Below, in pieces: positions 12,598 to 24,461 of a DNA stretch of 64,000 nucleotides. Location: the NCBI RefSeq assembly GCF_041381155.1, contig NC_091134.1:73615469-73679468 (forward strand). The letters are read 5' to 3'. Below the pieces are notes generated by a model. The model ran no database searches, was not told the DNA's origin, and worked only from the letters and a program-made list of their open reading frames with translations. The stretch's first letter is position 1. Each line of letters opens with the position of its first letter. The position numbers and the translations under genes were made by a program. Source of the stretch: Argopecten irradians (taxonomy: Eukaryota > Mollusca > Bivalvia > Pectinida > Pectinidae).

Positions 12598-13209
12598 TGG
12601 AAGTCAATTTGAAATCTTTTTATCTTAATATTGACTTAATTGTTCAATATAGAAGCATCAAAGTAGTTTATGATAACAATCGATTTATTAAATTGATAGT
12701 ATTACAAGTATCGTCATCAATAACTAAGATTAGAAGTTTTAAAACAGAATTCAACATGTTTTTACAGCAGTTACGTAGATTTCTCAAACGTGGCATATGC
12801 CACGTGCCACTAACAGATTCATCATTCCGCAAATCCTTTAGCGTGATTGATACATTTTTTAAAATTCATGAATATCTTATTTTTTGTGTTCTAATCGCCC
12901 TCTTTAGCAATTACGCTTATCAAAACATTGCCGTGTATATGTTAGGACCATAATGAACTTAAGATGCTATTAAACATAGCACTTACAGGAGTTACCTCCC
13001 CTACACAACTTGAAAAAAAAAAGTTGTCGGCGGGTAATATTTGAAAGCGTTTGAACCACGGATAAACTTGTTAACAAAATAATTTATGAAAGACAACTCG
13101 TGAAGACTTTGAGTTTAAAGGAAGGACTTGTACCAAGAAATTGCTCAAATACAGTTAATTATAACAGTCAATCAGTAGGTACAATGTACTGTGTATTATT
13201 TGAAAAGAC

Positions 13210-14968
13210 ATTTTTGCCCTGCTCATTCTTATACAGCTCTAAACTACTACTTGGACTACATCGTCTTCCCTGCAGCATAGCTCTGTTCACACAAAATGAT
13301 CAATGCAACAAGGTAATGGCGTTCATGGCTCACCCCAGCCGGGGTGGCCGGATTTATTAATAATAAAGTCGATTAAAATCTTACTTTTTTATCAAAATAT
13401 AAGTTTTTTGTGTGAAGGTGCGGCTAAAATACCGCCAAACTTATGGTAAATATAAACACAACCTTTGACTAGAACAACTTACTTAAAATCTATTAATAAA
13501 ATGCATCATATTGAATGTAACATCATGAAAATAATACTGATCGGTTCCATAATACATAAAATTAAAGTGAACCAAAAACTAAATGGAGCTGATAAGAAAA
13601 GAAGGGCTTGTGGAGGGAGGGTTTTTGTTAAAATGAGAACAATTGAGCCATTACTCTGGAGCGTTTTTGGCTGTGATGATTTTTAAAGATGGCGTCTCTA
13701 TAAGGGGTTAGCTGTGGGGCCGCTGTGGGGCTACCCAAAGGTAAAGTGCCCACGGGGTCACCAGTCAGCTAAAATTTCGAAATCGACAAACGGACGGACC
13801 GAAACTCGGGATTAATGATTAAACTATCAAATAAATATTATAAAGAGGGGCGAATAATTGTGCAAAAAATTGTCTATAAATATAGACGTTTATTTTTGCC
13901 CTGCTCATTCTTATACAGCTCTAAACTACTACTTGGACTACATCGTCTTCCCTGCAGCATAGCTCTGTTCACACAAAATGATCAATGCAACAAGGTAATG
14001 GCGTTCATGGCTCACCCCAGCCGGGGTGGCCGGATTTATTAATAATAAAGTCGATTAAAATCTTACTTTTTTATCAAAATCTCAATAATGCATGTTCGTT
14101 CCAAATTGAACGACAATGTGACCAAAATACAATAAATGGTTCTGCATGTAGACGAGAGGAAAGCAAGGCATTGACTCTGGCGACACGTTCATTGTAAATA
14201 GCAACCGAAACATCACCCTTGTGTAATCGCGTTTTCGCCCGTTCAAATAAAGCACACACGTAAACAACACGAACCCCGAAGCGTGCTAAAAGGCATGTTG
14301 CCAACTCGATAATGCCATCAGCAACACGATCGGCATTGGCTGAGTGGGAACTCAAATCGTTACCTCCAATTTGTAGGCAAACTGCATCGTAGCGATTCCC
14401 CGCAAAAATACGTTTGAGGGCTGATCGAATACGACAGATCTGAGCTCCCGGCAAGCCATGAAAGGTGACGTAATCCCGATCGAGACCTAAATTAGCCTGC
14501 CCGTGTAAGTCTAAAGCATAACGCTCTAAACGCGCTATGAAACTATGCCCCAACACCAAAGCTTGCCTCCCTCGACCTGCCATAACGGATTATCTTGAAT
14601 AAAACCGTTAAACCGAGAGATAACCTCTCAAAATATCACAAAAGGATACTAATAATGTAAACAATGTAAATACTCACTTGCTTTGTCCAAATATTTTTGT
14701 TAAAATGAGAACAATTGAGCCATTACTCTGGAGCGTTTTTGGCTGTGATGATTTTTAAAGATGGCGTCTCTATAAGGGGTTAGCTGTGGGGCCGCTGTGG
14801 GGCTACCCAAAGGTAAAGTGCCCACGGGGTCACCAGTCAGCTAAAATTTCGAAATCGACAAACGGACGGACCGAAACTCGGGATTAATGATTAAACTATC
14901 AAATAAATATTATAAAGAGGGGCGAATAATTGTGCAAAAAATTGTCTATAAATATAGACGTTTATTTT
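13210..14968 (-). mobile_element. Truncated tyrosine-recombinase (Ngaro/PAT-like) retroelement with split direct repeats
   Basis: Two direct repeats interlock. Repeat A is 13210-13398 and 13892-14080 (189 bp, no mismatch seen). Repeat B is 13622-13896 and 14694-14968 (275 bp, no mismatch seen). Read on the minus strand the order is B2 - hydrolase ORF - A2 - B1 - short spacer - A1. This is the A1-ORF-B1-A2-B2 split-repeat layout known for Ngaro/PAT retrotransposons. A2 and B1 overlap by ATTTT, and the outer repeat borders are T-rich short identities, as expected for circular intermediates joined by a tyrosine recombinase. Ngaro-type elements are known to carry SGNH-hydrolase-like ORFs. Gag, reverse transcriptase, RNase H and recombinase are absent, so this would be a deletion derivative. 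The alternative is two adjacent copies of a non-autonomous DNA element with ends A and B. Confidence 0.6.
14074..14583 (-). pseudogene. SGNH/GDSL-hydrolase-like ORF, C-terminally truncated
   Basis: 169 codons from ATG (complement of 14581-14583) to a TGA just inside repeat A2. Near the N-terminus LVLGHSFIARL corresponds to the GDSL block I with His in place of Asp. FHGLPGAQI (about residues 41-49) fits block II, and LQIGGNDLSSHS (about 70-81) is the block III GxND. The C-terminal Asp-x-x-His block is missing because the reading frame runs into the A2 repeat at 14080. The bacterial-like G+C of the frame differs from the AT-rich surroundings. Its likely role was in the retroelement life cycle; with the catalytic His block lost it is probably inactive. 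It is not a host gene. Confidence 0.7.
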
Positions 14969-15044
14969 GACTACATACATGACATGGTCTTTATCATGAT
15001 TGTACATTAGAAATAACATTATAATCTCCGTCGTATATGAAAGA

Positions 15045-15402
15045 TGACAAAGTCTTTTCGCAAAAGACGAAAATTAAAATTTGTTAAATTTCGTCTTTTC
15101 GGGGCGAAAAGACGAAATTTAAGGTTTCTAATTTTCGTCTTTTCGCCCCGAAAAGACGAAAAGACGGGATTTTTGAAGGCGAAAAGACGAAAATTAAAGG
15201 CGCTAATTAGCGTGCTTCACTTTCGTCTTCGTGTTTGACTTTTCGTCTTTTCGTCTTTTCGCCGCGAAAAGACGAAATTTAAATTTGTTAATTTTCGTCT
15301 TTTCGGGGCGAAAAGACGAAAAGACGAGAATTAAGATATTTAATTTTCGTCTTTTCGGGGCGAAAAGACGAAAAGACGGAATGGCATAAATCAGCCACCG
15401 TA
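15045..15402. repeat. right terminal inverted repeat of foldback element
   Basis: Mirror of 12249-12597. It shares the outer 12-bp terminus, the AGTCAAACACGAA-type spacer, CGCTAATTAGCG, and the hairpin subrepeats. Open frames at 15044-15238 and 15203-15406 are translations of the subrepeat. Confidence 0.9.
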
Positions 15403-15904
15403 TCAAAGGCCATTAAGAAATAGTTTTTAATTTTTGGTGTCCTCTGGTGTATGAACGGCATTTTTTTATTAATATTTTAAATGACGCGCGTCATGATGAA
15501 ATACCTGTCCAAAACTCACAGCAAGTTTTTCATAACAATACTTTCAATCGTAATGAGATATTTGTTATTTTGACGTTATACGCATGATTGGGACAGCCGT
15601 GGAACTGATTGAATGTTGTAACAGCCTATCCAGATGTCTCGAGAAACTTTGTTACAACAAAATAGAGTTCAACAATGGGTTCGTCTTTGTATTCCGTGTC
15701 TATGGACATTTCAAACATTTACATGTTCAAATTTATAAATTCATTAGATTTGGATATTAAGGGATGAGTTTATTTGCAAAATAGAAATTAGGACGTAAAA
15801 GGTTGTATTTGCCGAATCAATGTCCCGATCTTTACTGTCAATGTATTCGTATGCGTCAAAGTAAAAAACGGTTTTTAAGCTGTGTTTGTGTCCTTGATTG
15901 AGAT

Positions 15905-16345
15905 TTGGCCAGTAATGTGTTCATTGATTAACCATTCTTTCTGAGATTCGGTCAGTTATGTGTTCATTGATTAAACATTCTTTCTGAGATTCGGTCAGTT
16001 ATGTGTTCATTGATTAAACATTCTTTCTGAGATTCGGTCAGTTATGTGTTCATTGATTAAACATTCTTTCTGAGATTCGGTCAGTTATGTGTTCATTGAT
16101 TAAACATTCTTTCTGAGATTCGGTCAGTTATGTGTTCATTGATTAAACATTCTTTCTGAGATTCGGTCAGTTATGTGTTCATTGATTAAACATTCTTTCT
16201 GAGATTCGGTCAGTTATGTGTTCATTGATTAAACATTCTTTCTGAGATTCGGTCAGTTATGTGTTCATTGATTAAACATTCTTTCTGAGATTCGGTCAGT
16301 TATGTGTTCATTGATTAAACATTCTTTCTGAGATTCGGTCAGTTA
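15905..16345. repeat. 43-bp minisatellite
   Basis: Ten near-identical units of 43 bp, core GTTCATTGATTAAACATTC then TTTCTGAGATTCGGTCAGTTA. Very low divergence suggests recent amplification. Confidence 0.95.
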
Positions 16346-16479
16346 TGTTATCAAGAAGGACATGGAATCGACAAGGTGAAGGTCGATTCGGCAATATACG
16401 TTTTTATTAACGGTTTTAGGGTTACTTTGCTGAAATTTGGCCAGTTACGATTATTATAACGATCTTGTATTTTGCCATT

Positions 16480-19400
16480 GATGATTCGATATTTGGTCAG
16501 GTGAGTTTTCATTGATGATTCGATATTTGGTCAGGTGAGTTTTCATTGATGATTCGATATTTGGCTAGATGTGTTTTTGTTGATGATTCGATATTTGGTC
16601 AGGTGAGTTTTCATTGATGATTCGATATTTGGTCAGGTGAGTTTTCATTGATGGTTCGATATTGGTCAGGTGAGTTTTCATTGATGGTTCGATATTTGGT
16701 CAGGTGAGCTTTCATTGATGATTCGATATTTGGCTAGATGTGTTTTCATTGATGATTCGATATTTGGTCAGGCGAGTTTTCATTGATGATTCGATATTTG
16801 GTCAGGTAAGTTTTCATTGATGATTCAATGTTTGGCTAGATGTGTTTTTGTTGATTTCATCGATGATTCGATATTTGGCTAGATGTGTTTTTGTTGATGA
16901 TTCGATATTTGGTCAGATAAGTTTTCATTGATGATTCGATATTTGGTCATGTGAGTTTTCATTGATGATTCGATATTTGGTCATGTGAGTTTTCATTGAT
17001 GGTTCGATATTTAGTCAGGTGAGCTTTCATTGATGATTCGATATTTGGTTAGATGTGTTTTCATTGATGATTCGACATTTGGTCAGGTGAGTTTTCATTG
17101 ATGATTCGATATTTGGTCAGGTAAGTTTTCATTGATGATTCGATATTTGGTCAGGTGAGTTTTCATTGATGATTCAATATTTGGCTCGATGTGTTTTTGT
17201 TGATTTCATTGATGATTCGATATTTGGCTAGATGTGTTTTTGTTGATGATTCGATATTTGTTCAGATGAGTTTTCATTGATGATTCTATATTTGGTCAGG
17301 CGAGTTTTCATTGATGGTTCGATATTTGGTCAGGTGTGCTTTCATTGATGATTCGATATTTGGTTAGATGTTGTTTTCATTGATGATTCGATATTTGGTC
17401 AGGTGAGTTTTCATTGATGATTCGATATTTGGTCATGTGAGTTTTCATTGATGATTCGATATTTGGTCATGTGAGTTTTCATTGATGATTCGATATTTAG
17501 TCAGGTGAGTTTTCATTGATGATTCGATATTTGGTCAGGTGAGTTTTCATTGATGATTCGATATTTGGTCAGGTGAGTTTTCATTGATGATTCGATATTT
17601 GGTCAGGTGAGTTTTCATTGATGATTCGATATTTGGTCAGGTGAGTTTTCATTGATGATTCGATATTTGGCTAGATGTGTTTTTGTTGATGATTCGTTTT
17701 TTGTCTAGATGTGTTTTTTTGATGATTCGATATTTGGTTCTAGATTGTTTTTCATGATGATTGATTCGATATTTTAGATGGTTTTTGTTGATAGATATTT
17801 TCATTGATGATTCGATATTTGGTCAGGTGAGTTTCATTGATGATTCGATATTTGGTCATTGATTGATGATTCGATATTTGGTCAGGTGTGTTTTCATTGA
17901 TGATTCGATATTTGGCTAGATGTGTTTTTGTTGATGATTCGATATTTGGTCAGGTGAGTTTTCATTGATGATTCGATATTTGGTCAGGAGATGATTCGAT
18001 ATTTGGTCATTGATGATATTCGATATTTGGCTAGATGTGTTTTTGTTGATGATTCGATATTTGGTCAGGTGAGTTTTCATTGATGATTCGATATTTTGTA
18101 TGTTGTTTCATTGATGATTCGATATTTGGCTAGATGTGTTTTTGTTGATGATTCGATATTTGTTCAGATGAGTTTTCATTGATGATTCGATATTTGGTCA
18201 GGCGAGTTTTCATTGATGATTCGATATTTGGTCAGGTAAGTTTTCATTGATGATTCGATATTTGGTCAGGTGAGTTTTCATTGATGATTCAATGTTTGGC
18301 TAGATGTGTTTTTGTTGATTTCATCGATGATTCGATATTGCTTAGATGTGTGTTTTGTTGATGATTCGATATTTGGTCAGATAAGTTTTCATTGATGATT
18401 CGATATTTGGTCAGGCGAGTTTTCATTGATGGTTCGATATTTGGTCAGGTGTGCTTTCATTGATGATTCGATATTTGGTTAGATGTGTTTTCATTGATGA
18501 TTCGATATTTGGTCAGGTGAGTTTTCATTGATGATTCGATATTTGGTCATGTGAGTTTTCATTGATGATTCGATATTTGGTCATGTGAGTTTTCATTGAT
18601 GGTTCGATATTTAGTCAGGTGAGCTTTCATTGATGATTCGATATTTGGCTAGATGTGTTTTTGTTGATGATTCGATATTTGGTCAGATGAGTTTTCATTG
18701 ATGATTCGATATTTGGTCAGGTAAGTTTTCATTGATGATTCGATATTTGGTCAGGTGAGTTTTCATTGATGATTCAATATTTGGCTCGATGTGTTTTTGT
18801 TGATTTCTTTGATGATTCGATATTTGGCTAGATGTGTTTTTGTTGATGATTCGATATTTGTTCAGATGAGTTTTCATTGATGATTCGATATTTGGTCAGG
18901 CGAGTTTTCATTGATGGTTCGATATTTGGTCAGGTGTGCTTTCATTGATGATTCGATATTTGGTTAGATGTGTTTTTATTGATGATTCGATATTTGGTCA
19001 GGTGAGTTTCATTGATGATTCGATATTTGGTCAGGTGAGTTTCATTGATGATTCGATATTTGGTCAGATGATTCGATATTTGGTCATGTGAGTTTTCATT
19101 GATGATTCGATATTTGGCTAGATGTGTTTTTGTTGATGATTCGATATTTGGTCAGGTGAGTTTTCATTGATGATTCGATATTTAGTCAGGTGAGTTTTCA
19201 TTGATTATTCGATATTTGGCTAGATGTGTTTTTGTTGATGATTCGATATTTGTTCAGATGAGTTTTCATTGATGATTCGATATTTGGTCAGGCGAGTTTT
19301 CATTGATGATTCGATATTTGGTCAGGTAAGTTTTCATTGATGATTCGATATTTGGTCAGGTGAGTTTTCATTGATGATTCAATGTTTGGCTAGATGTGTT

Positions 19401-20925
19401 TTTGTTGATTTCATCGATGATTCGATATTTGGCTAGATGTGTTTTTGTTGATGATTCGATATTTGGTCAGATAAGTTTTCATTGATGATTCGATATTTGG
19501 TCATGTGAGTTTTCATTGATGATTCGATATTTGGTCATGTGAGTTTTCATTGATGGTTCGATATTTAGTCAGGTGAGCTTTCATTGATGATTCGATATTT
19601 GGTTAGATGTGTTTTCATTGATGATTCGACATTTGGTCAGGTGAGTTTTCATTGATGATTCGATATTTGGTCAGGTAAGTTTTCATTGATGATTCGATAT
19701 TTGGTCAGGTGAGTTTTCATTGATGATTCAATATTTGGCTAGATGTGTTTTTGTTGATTTCATTGATGATTCGATATTTGGCTAGATGTGTTTTTGTTGA
19801 TGATTCGATATTTGTTCAGATGAGTTTTCATTGATGATTCGATATTTGGTCAGGCGAGTTTTCATTGATGGTTCGATATTTGGTCAGGTGTGCTTTCATT
19901 GATGATTCGATATTTGGTTAGATGTGTTTTCATTGATGATTCGATATTTGGTCAGGTGAGTTTCATTGATGATTCGATATTTGGTCAGGTTGATTCGATA
20001 TTTGGTCATGTGAGTTTTCATTGATGATTCGATATTTGACTTTATGTGTTTTCATTGATGATTCGATATTTGGTCAGGTGAGTTTCATTGATGATTCGAT
20101 ATTTGTTCAGATGATTCGATATTTGGTCATGTGAGTTTTCATTGATGATTCGATATTTGACTTTATGTGTTTTCATTGATGATTCGATATTTGGTCAGGT
20201 GAGTTTCATTGATGATTCGATATTTGGTCAGGTGAGTTTTCATTGATGATTCGATATTTGGTCATGTGAGTTTTCATTGATGATTCGATATTTGGTCAGA
20301 TGAGTTTTCATTGATGATTCGATATTTGGTCAGGTGAGTTTTCATTGATGATTCGATATTTGGTCAGGTGAGTTTTCATTGATGATTCGATATTTGGTCA
20401 GGTGAGTTTTCATTGATGATTCGATATTTGGTCAGGTGAGTTTCATTGATGATTCGATATTTGGTCAGGTGAGTTTTCATTGATGATTCGATATTTGGTC
20501 AGGTGAGTTTTCATTGATGATTCGATATTTGGTCAGGTGAGTTTCATTGATGATTCGATATTTGGTCAGGTGAGTTTTCATTGATGATTCGATATTTGGT
20601 CAGGTGAGTTTTCATTGATGATTCGATATTTGGTCAGGTGAGTTTCATTGATGATTCGATATTTGGTCAGGTGAGTTTTCATTGATGATTCGATATTTGG
20701 TCAGGTGAGTTTTCATTGATGATTCGATATTTGGTCAGGTGAGTTTCATTGATGATTCGATATTTGGTCAGGTGAGTTTCATTGATGATTCGATATTTGG
20801 TCAGGTGAGTTTCATTGATGATTCGATATTTGACTTTATGTGTTTTCATTGATAATTCGATATTTGGCCAAGTGTGTTTTCATTGATTATTCGATATTTG
20901 GCCAAGTGTGTTTTCATTAATAACC
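16480..20925. repeat. 34-bp minisatellite with a consensus 5' splice site in many units
   Basis: About 130 units of 31-36 bp, core TTGATGATTCGATATTTGG followed by TCAGGTGAGTTTTCA, or GCTAGATGTGTTTTTG in a minority subtype. Blocks of several hundred bp recur (for example 16840-17330 with 19400-19890), showing higher-order duplication. The majority subtype contains CAG|GTGAGT on the plus strand. Open frames in it are artefacts. Confidence 0.95.
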
Positions 20926-22640
20926 CGAGATTCAATCAGTGAGATTGTCATAACGACTTAAGATTATGTTTTAATTGTCTAAATCCGGCCATTTACATGT
21001 TCAGTACAGAAATGTGATACGCGGCCTTTGACACGTCAATATGAACTTTTAACTTTGTAGTCAGTATGATTGTATCTGTGATCAGCTTATTGGTTAGCTA
21101 GTTAGAATCATATATTGTAACCGCCTTATCAATATGAATAAATTTACACTAAGATGATTTGTGTTGAGTAATTTGTTAAAATCATGAATAAAATGAAGCG
21201 TCATCATTTCAGGCAGGTTTCAGTTAAATCAAACTGTTCAAACTTGATTTTTTTTAAAGATGGCAGCTGTGGCGGCCGTTTGGTATTGCAGATCAACCCG
21301 AAAAATAACAACACTTGGTCGGTATCAATATTTGATCAGGATCATTTTATTTCAGTTTCAGCTAAATCGCAATGGTAGAACTTGAGAAAAAGTTTAAAAT
21401 ATGTTTTTAAGATGGCGGTCAACTTAGATTTCAAATTGACCCAAAAAATAACAGCACTTTGTCGGGACCATGTGAGAATCATTTCAAGCAAGTTTGAGCT
21501 AAATCACACTGGTGAAACTTAACTCGAAAAATAACAAACACTTTAATTAGTCAGTACCAAGTCGGGATCATTTCTGACAAGTTCCAGCTGAATCACATTG
21601 ACAAAACTACAGACGATCAATATGTGTCTTTAAGATGGTGAAACTGTTGGCCATCTTGGATTTCAAATTGACCGGAAAAATAACAGCACTATACATGAAC
21701 CAGACCATGTCGGAATCATTTCAGGCAAATCACACTGTTAGTTAACAGACGGCGCTGACTGGTCACGTGTCCTAAAACTCCTAATACTGGCTAGTAAATC
21801 ACTTCAGCATTCTCAAATTTAAGTAGAATAAATTGATACATAATTTTCTACATAGAGAGCCAGGCGCGTAGCTACCATAGACTCCGGCACTCCCGTGCAT
21901 CAAAATAATTTTCATTTTCATTTTAAGATTAATACGTTTTCACACAAAATTTATAAGAAGCAAGATTGCTCTGTACTTGTATTGTAAGCTATACTCTTGC
22001 TAAAATAACTCCAATGAATATCTATACTCCCAACCAGATTTATTGATAGCTTTAAAGTAACTAGCGTTACTATGGTGATATTATATTGTTGGAAATCAAA
22101 ATGTATTGCTAGTAATCATATATACAGTGTATATATATTTAGATAAAATTTTCAAATAATCTTATGGCCACGTGGAGGTCGGTATGACATAGCATATGGA
22201 CTTGGGTTTTCATTTTTTTAGAAACATTAATGACATAGCATATGGACTTGGGTTTTCCTTTTTTTAAACACATTAACTAATATTAGTTTCAGTGACGTCA
22301 TAGACGTATTCATATTCACGCGGCACTTTTGAATTCCACTGTGCAAACGTTGAGTTCACTAGGGTAGTTTTCTATGACCATTTTTTGTTAGTACATGAAG
22401 CAAAAAAAATTGGAAGTACATGTAATTTTGATCTTAGCATACAAGGAAATCTCTACAGAGAGGATTTTGCATCCACATTGTTTTAACCTTGGGTATAGAT
22501 GAGCTCCATTTGGCAAAACTCGGACGGAATCGGCCGAGGTTTGCCGAATGTTATGAGCGCAGTCTAGCTAGCGGAGAGAATTGGTACTAAGGCAGGTAAT
22601 CCAGTCTAACCCTGGCTACGCCCCTCAGAGCATTAACAAA
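20926..22640. repeat. intergenic with degenerate dispersed repeat at 21180-21740
   Basis: Three to four diverged copies of about 150 bp carry AAGATGG, ACCCGAAAAATAACA and ATCATTTCAGGCAGGTT-type motifs. The window end (63840-64000) holds related sequence. The rest of the stretch shows no gene. It looks like a decayed mobile repeat rather than coding DNA. Confidence 0.55.
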
Positions 22641-23247
22641 CAAGAGGCCCATGGGCCTTAAAGGTCACCCGAATTCAGATATAGAATGAAACAAAGATAT
22701 TAACACTATGAACGTACTGGCCCTCGACGTCGGTCAGTGATTTTTAATCTATGAAGAGTATTTGCTTCCATCAAACCCACAGGGACCCGGCACGAAAATT
22801 TTTAACCAACAGTATACATATATATATGTTATAGTATCAAGGGTATGAATTCGGCGGTCGAGAAAAACGGACCTATTTTTTTTTTAAACCGTGATTATTT
22901 TCATAAATGGGTTCTATACAACATTGACGGATATCTTACCTTTAAGAGAAATAATTTATCTTTCCATTGAGTGCTTGATGAACAAAATTGGCCAAGTATT
23001 GACGAAGTTATGGCTTGATATATCGGGAAATTTACGAAAAATATGCTAGGTAGACATTTCCCTGTCCGGTCGAAATGTCGTCTCGGCTCTAATGGGTACC
23101 TCAAAAACCAAGCCAAAATCACAAAATCTACGCTTGTGGTGGTAAACAGTACCCATAACTGTGTTCATCCACAATCTCCTTTGGAGGTGTCATGACCCGT
23201 ACTTTGTAGAAACTCCATAAAAACATCGTGTAGCTCACTTACTTTAA

Positions 23248-23388
23248 CCGTCACCGCCATGTTCATTTTTCTCTCGGAACGCTTCTCGACTTTACATAAT
23301 GTGACTACATTATGCAAATTATGTAATGTTGTGCTTTTGGGTAAACTCGAGAAGCATTCCGAAGAACAAATGAACATGGCGGTGACGG
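23248..23388. mobile_element. 141-bp palindromic MITE with TTAA flanks
   Basis: TTAA occurs on both sides (23244-23247, 23389-23392), and the uninterrupted right arm of the host element has a single TTAA at the matching place. Arms begin CCGTCACCGCCATGTTCATT and pair over about 45 bp. The TTAA duplication fits a piggyBac-type MITE. Confidence 0.75.
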
Positions 23389-23452
23389 TTAAAGTTAGTC
23401 CGAATGATTCTGACTATCTATCCGCTTTTTATATACTGACGTGGGCGGATGA

Positions 23453-24461
23453 TAGTCAGAAGTCCGTGCTCTTTCAAAACGCCAAAAGTCAGCGACCCTC
23501 AACAGGGTCGCTAGTTTTTCAATGTTTTCTCTTTTCAGGTTTCATGTGATTTTTTAGTCTCGCATTCCCCAGACTCTCGCCGCCCTGAACGAGAGTCTGG
23601 TCCGGTTCGTGTTTGAATTTCGCGACCGGTAGAGGGCGCGCTGAAACAGTAAACAAACATGGACGGCAGCAGACGAAAAGTAGAATGTATCTTCTTTGTG
23701 CATAATATTATCCTGAAGAAAGGTGATTTGTATTTTTTTTAACTGAAAATTTTATTTTTGTTGTTTAAGTGTGGCTAACAACGTTTTTTCAATTTTTTTT
23801 TATCCGTCATATTTGTGGGTGTGTAGCTATCAGCCAATGAAAAGCTTTACCGATTTTTCGGTAAGCCTCGATTTGAAATCACAAAACGGAAATACGAACC
23901 GGACCAGACTCTCGTTCGGCTGATCTCATTCAGCGGCGAGAGTCTGGGGAATGCGAGACTAGTATTTTTTTTGACAATTGCATAGTTCGATAGAAAAATT
24001 ATTTTTACACTACCTTGACATGTTGAAAAAAGTAAATTATATCTCTCAGCGTGCAACTTGTGGTATTTCTTTGAGACTTCTCAAAATTTCCCGGCTAGAT
24101 CGTCCATATTGGTTGAAGTTATCACGTGATTAAAATCTCGCCGGAAGTCAAGGGAAGCCGTTGATTTTTAACCTTCATTTTCTGACGTCACTCAAATTCT
24201 CGCGAGATTGGTTTTGGCAGCCATATACAAACAACGTGCTGAAAATGACGAAGTCCGAAGAAACTGGAGGAAATGCATTTGTTAATAGTCGTTTACACAT
24301 ATAATTGATATGGAAGGTAGTGTAAAAATAATTTTTCTATCGAACTATGCAATTGTCAAAAAAATCACATGAAACCTGAAAAGAGAAAACATTGAAAAAC
24401 TAGCGACCCTGTTGAGGGTCGCTGACTTTTGGCGTTTTGAAAGAGCACGGACTTCTGACTA
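23453..24461. mobile_element. inverted-repeat element inside the long-TIR transposon
   Basis: The termini TAGTCAGAAGTCCGTGCTC and their inverse (24443-24461) pair over about 150 bp. The pairing includes the hairpin GCGACCCTCAACAGGGTCGC and, past the inner insertion, TTGACAATTGCATAGTTCG. The left arm is broken by the element at 23556-23960; the right arm (24313-24461) is intact and shows the pre-insertion sequence. Confidence 0.75.
23556..23960. mobile_element. 405-bp innermost MITE
   Basis: Ends AGTCTCGCATTCCCCAGACT and its inverse, with arms of about 65 bp containing CGAGAGTCTGGTCCGGTTCG. It sits in the T-run of the surrounding element's left arm. The target duplication is obscured by the poly-T context. 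It includes a frame on the minus strand (23847-24056) that is not a gene. Confidence 0.75.

Larger units (their letters stand above)
12249..15402. mobile_element. foldback-like DNA transposon with hairpin-array TIRs and 6-bp TSD
   Basis: The left end starts TACGGTGGCTGATTTGTGCC and the right end is its inverse (TCAGCCACCGTA at 15391-15402). TCAAAG lies directly outside both ends (12243-12248 and 15403-15408), consistent with a 6-bp target duplication. The inverted repeats run about 350 bp each (12249-12597 and about 15045-15402) and consist largely of palindromic units CGTCTTTTCG-CCCC-GAAAAGACG plus a shared CGCTAATTAGCG palindrome. No transposase is present, so the element is non-autonomous. 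The TSD length would fit IS3EU- or Dada-like families or a foldback of unknown origin; no superfamily call is made. It contains a second, unrelated element at 13210-14968. Confidence 0.85.

Noticed and set aside
12597..12953. 118-residue plus-strand frame within the foldback element
   Set aside because: Low-complexity AT-rich composition, no transposase or other motif; probably chance.
13100..14042. Two frames sharing the same 57-residue C-terminus
   Set aside because: The shared part is repeat A translated twice; it is untranslated element sequence.
15903..20925. CRISPR-like regular repeats
   Set aside because: Units are contiguous with no unique spacers, and the genome is animal.
23165..23549. 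Two antiparallel frames with shared MFI...SE start
   Set aside because: They read the two arms of the TTAA-flanked palindrome and its neighbours.
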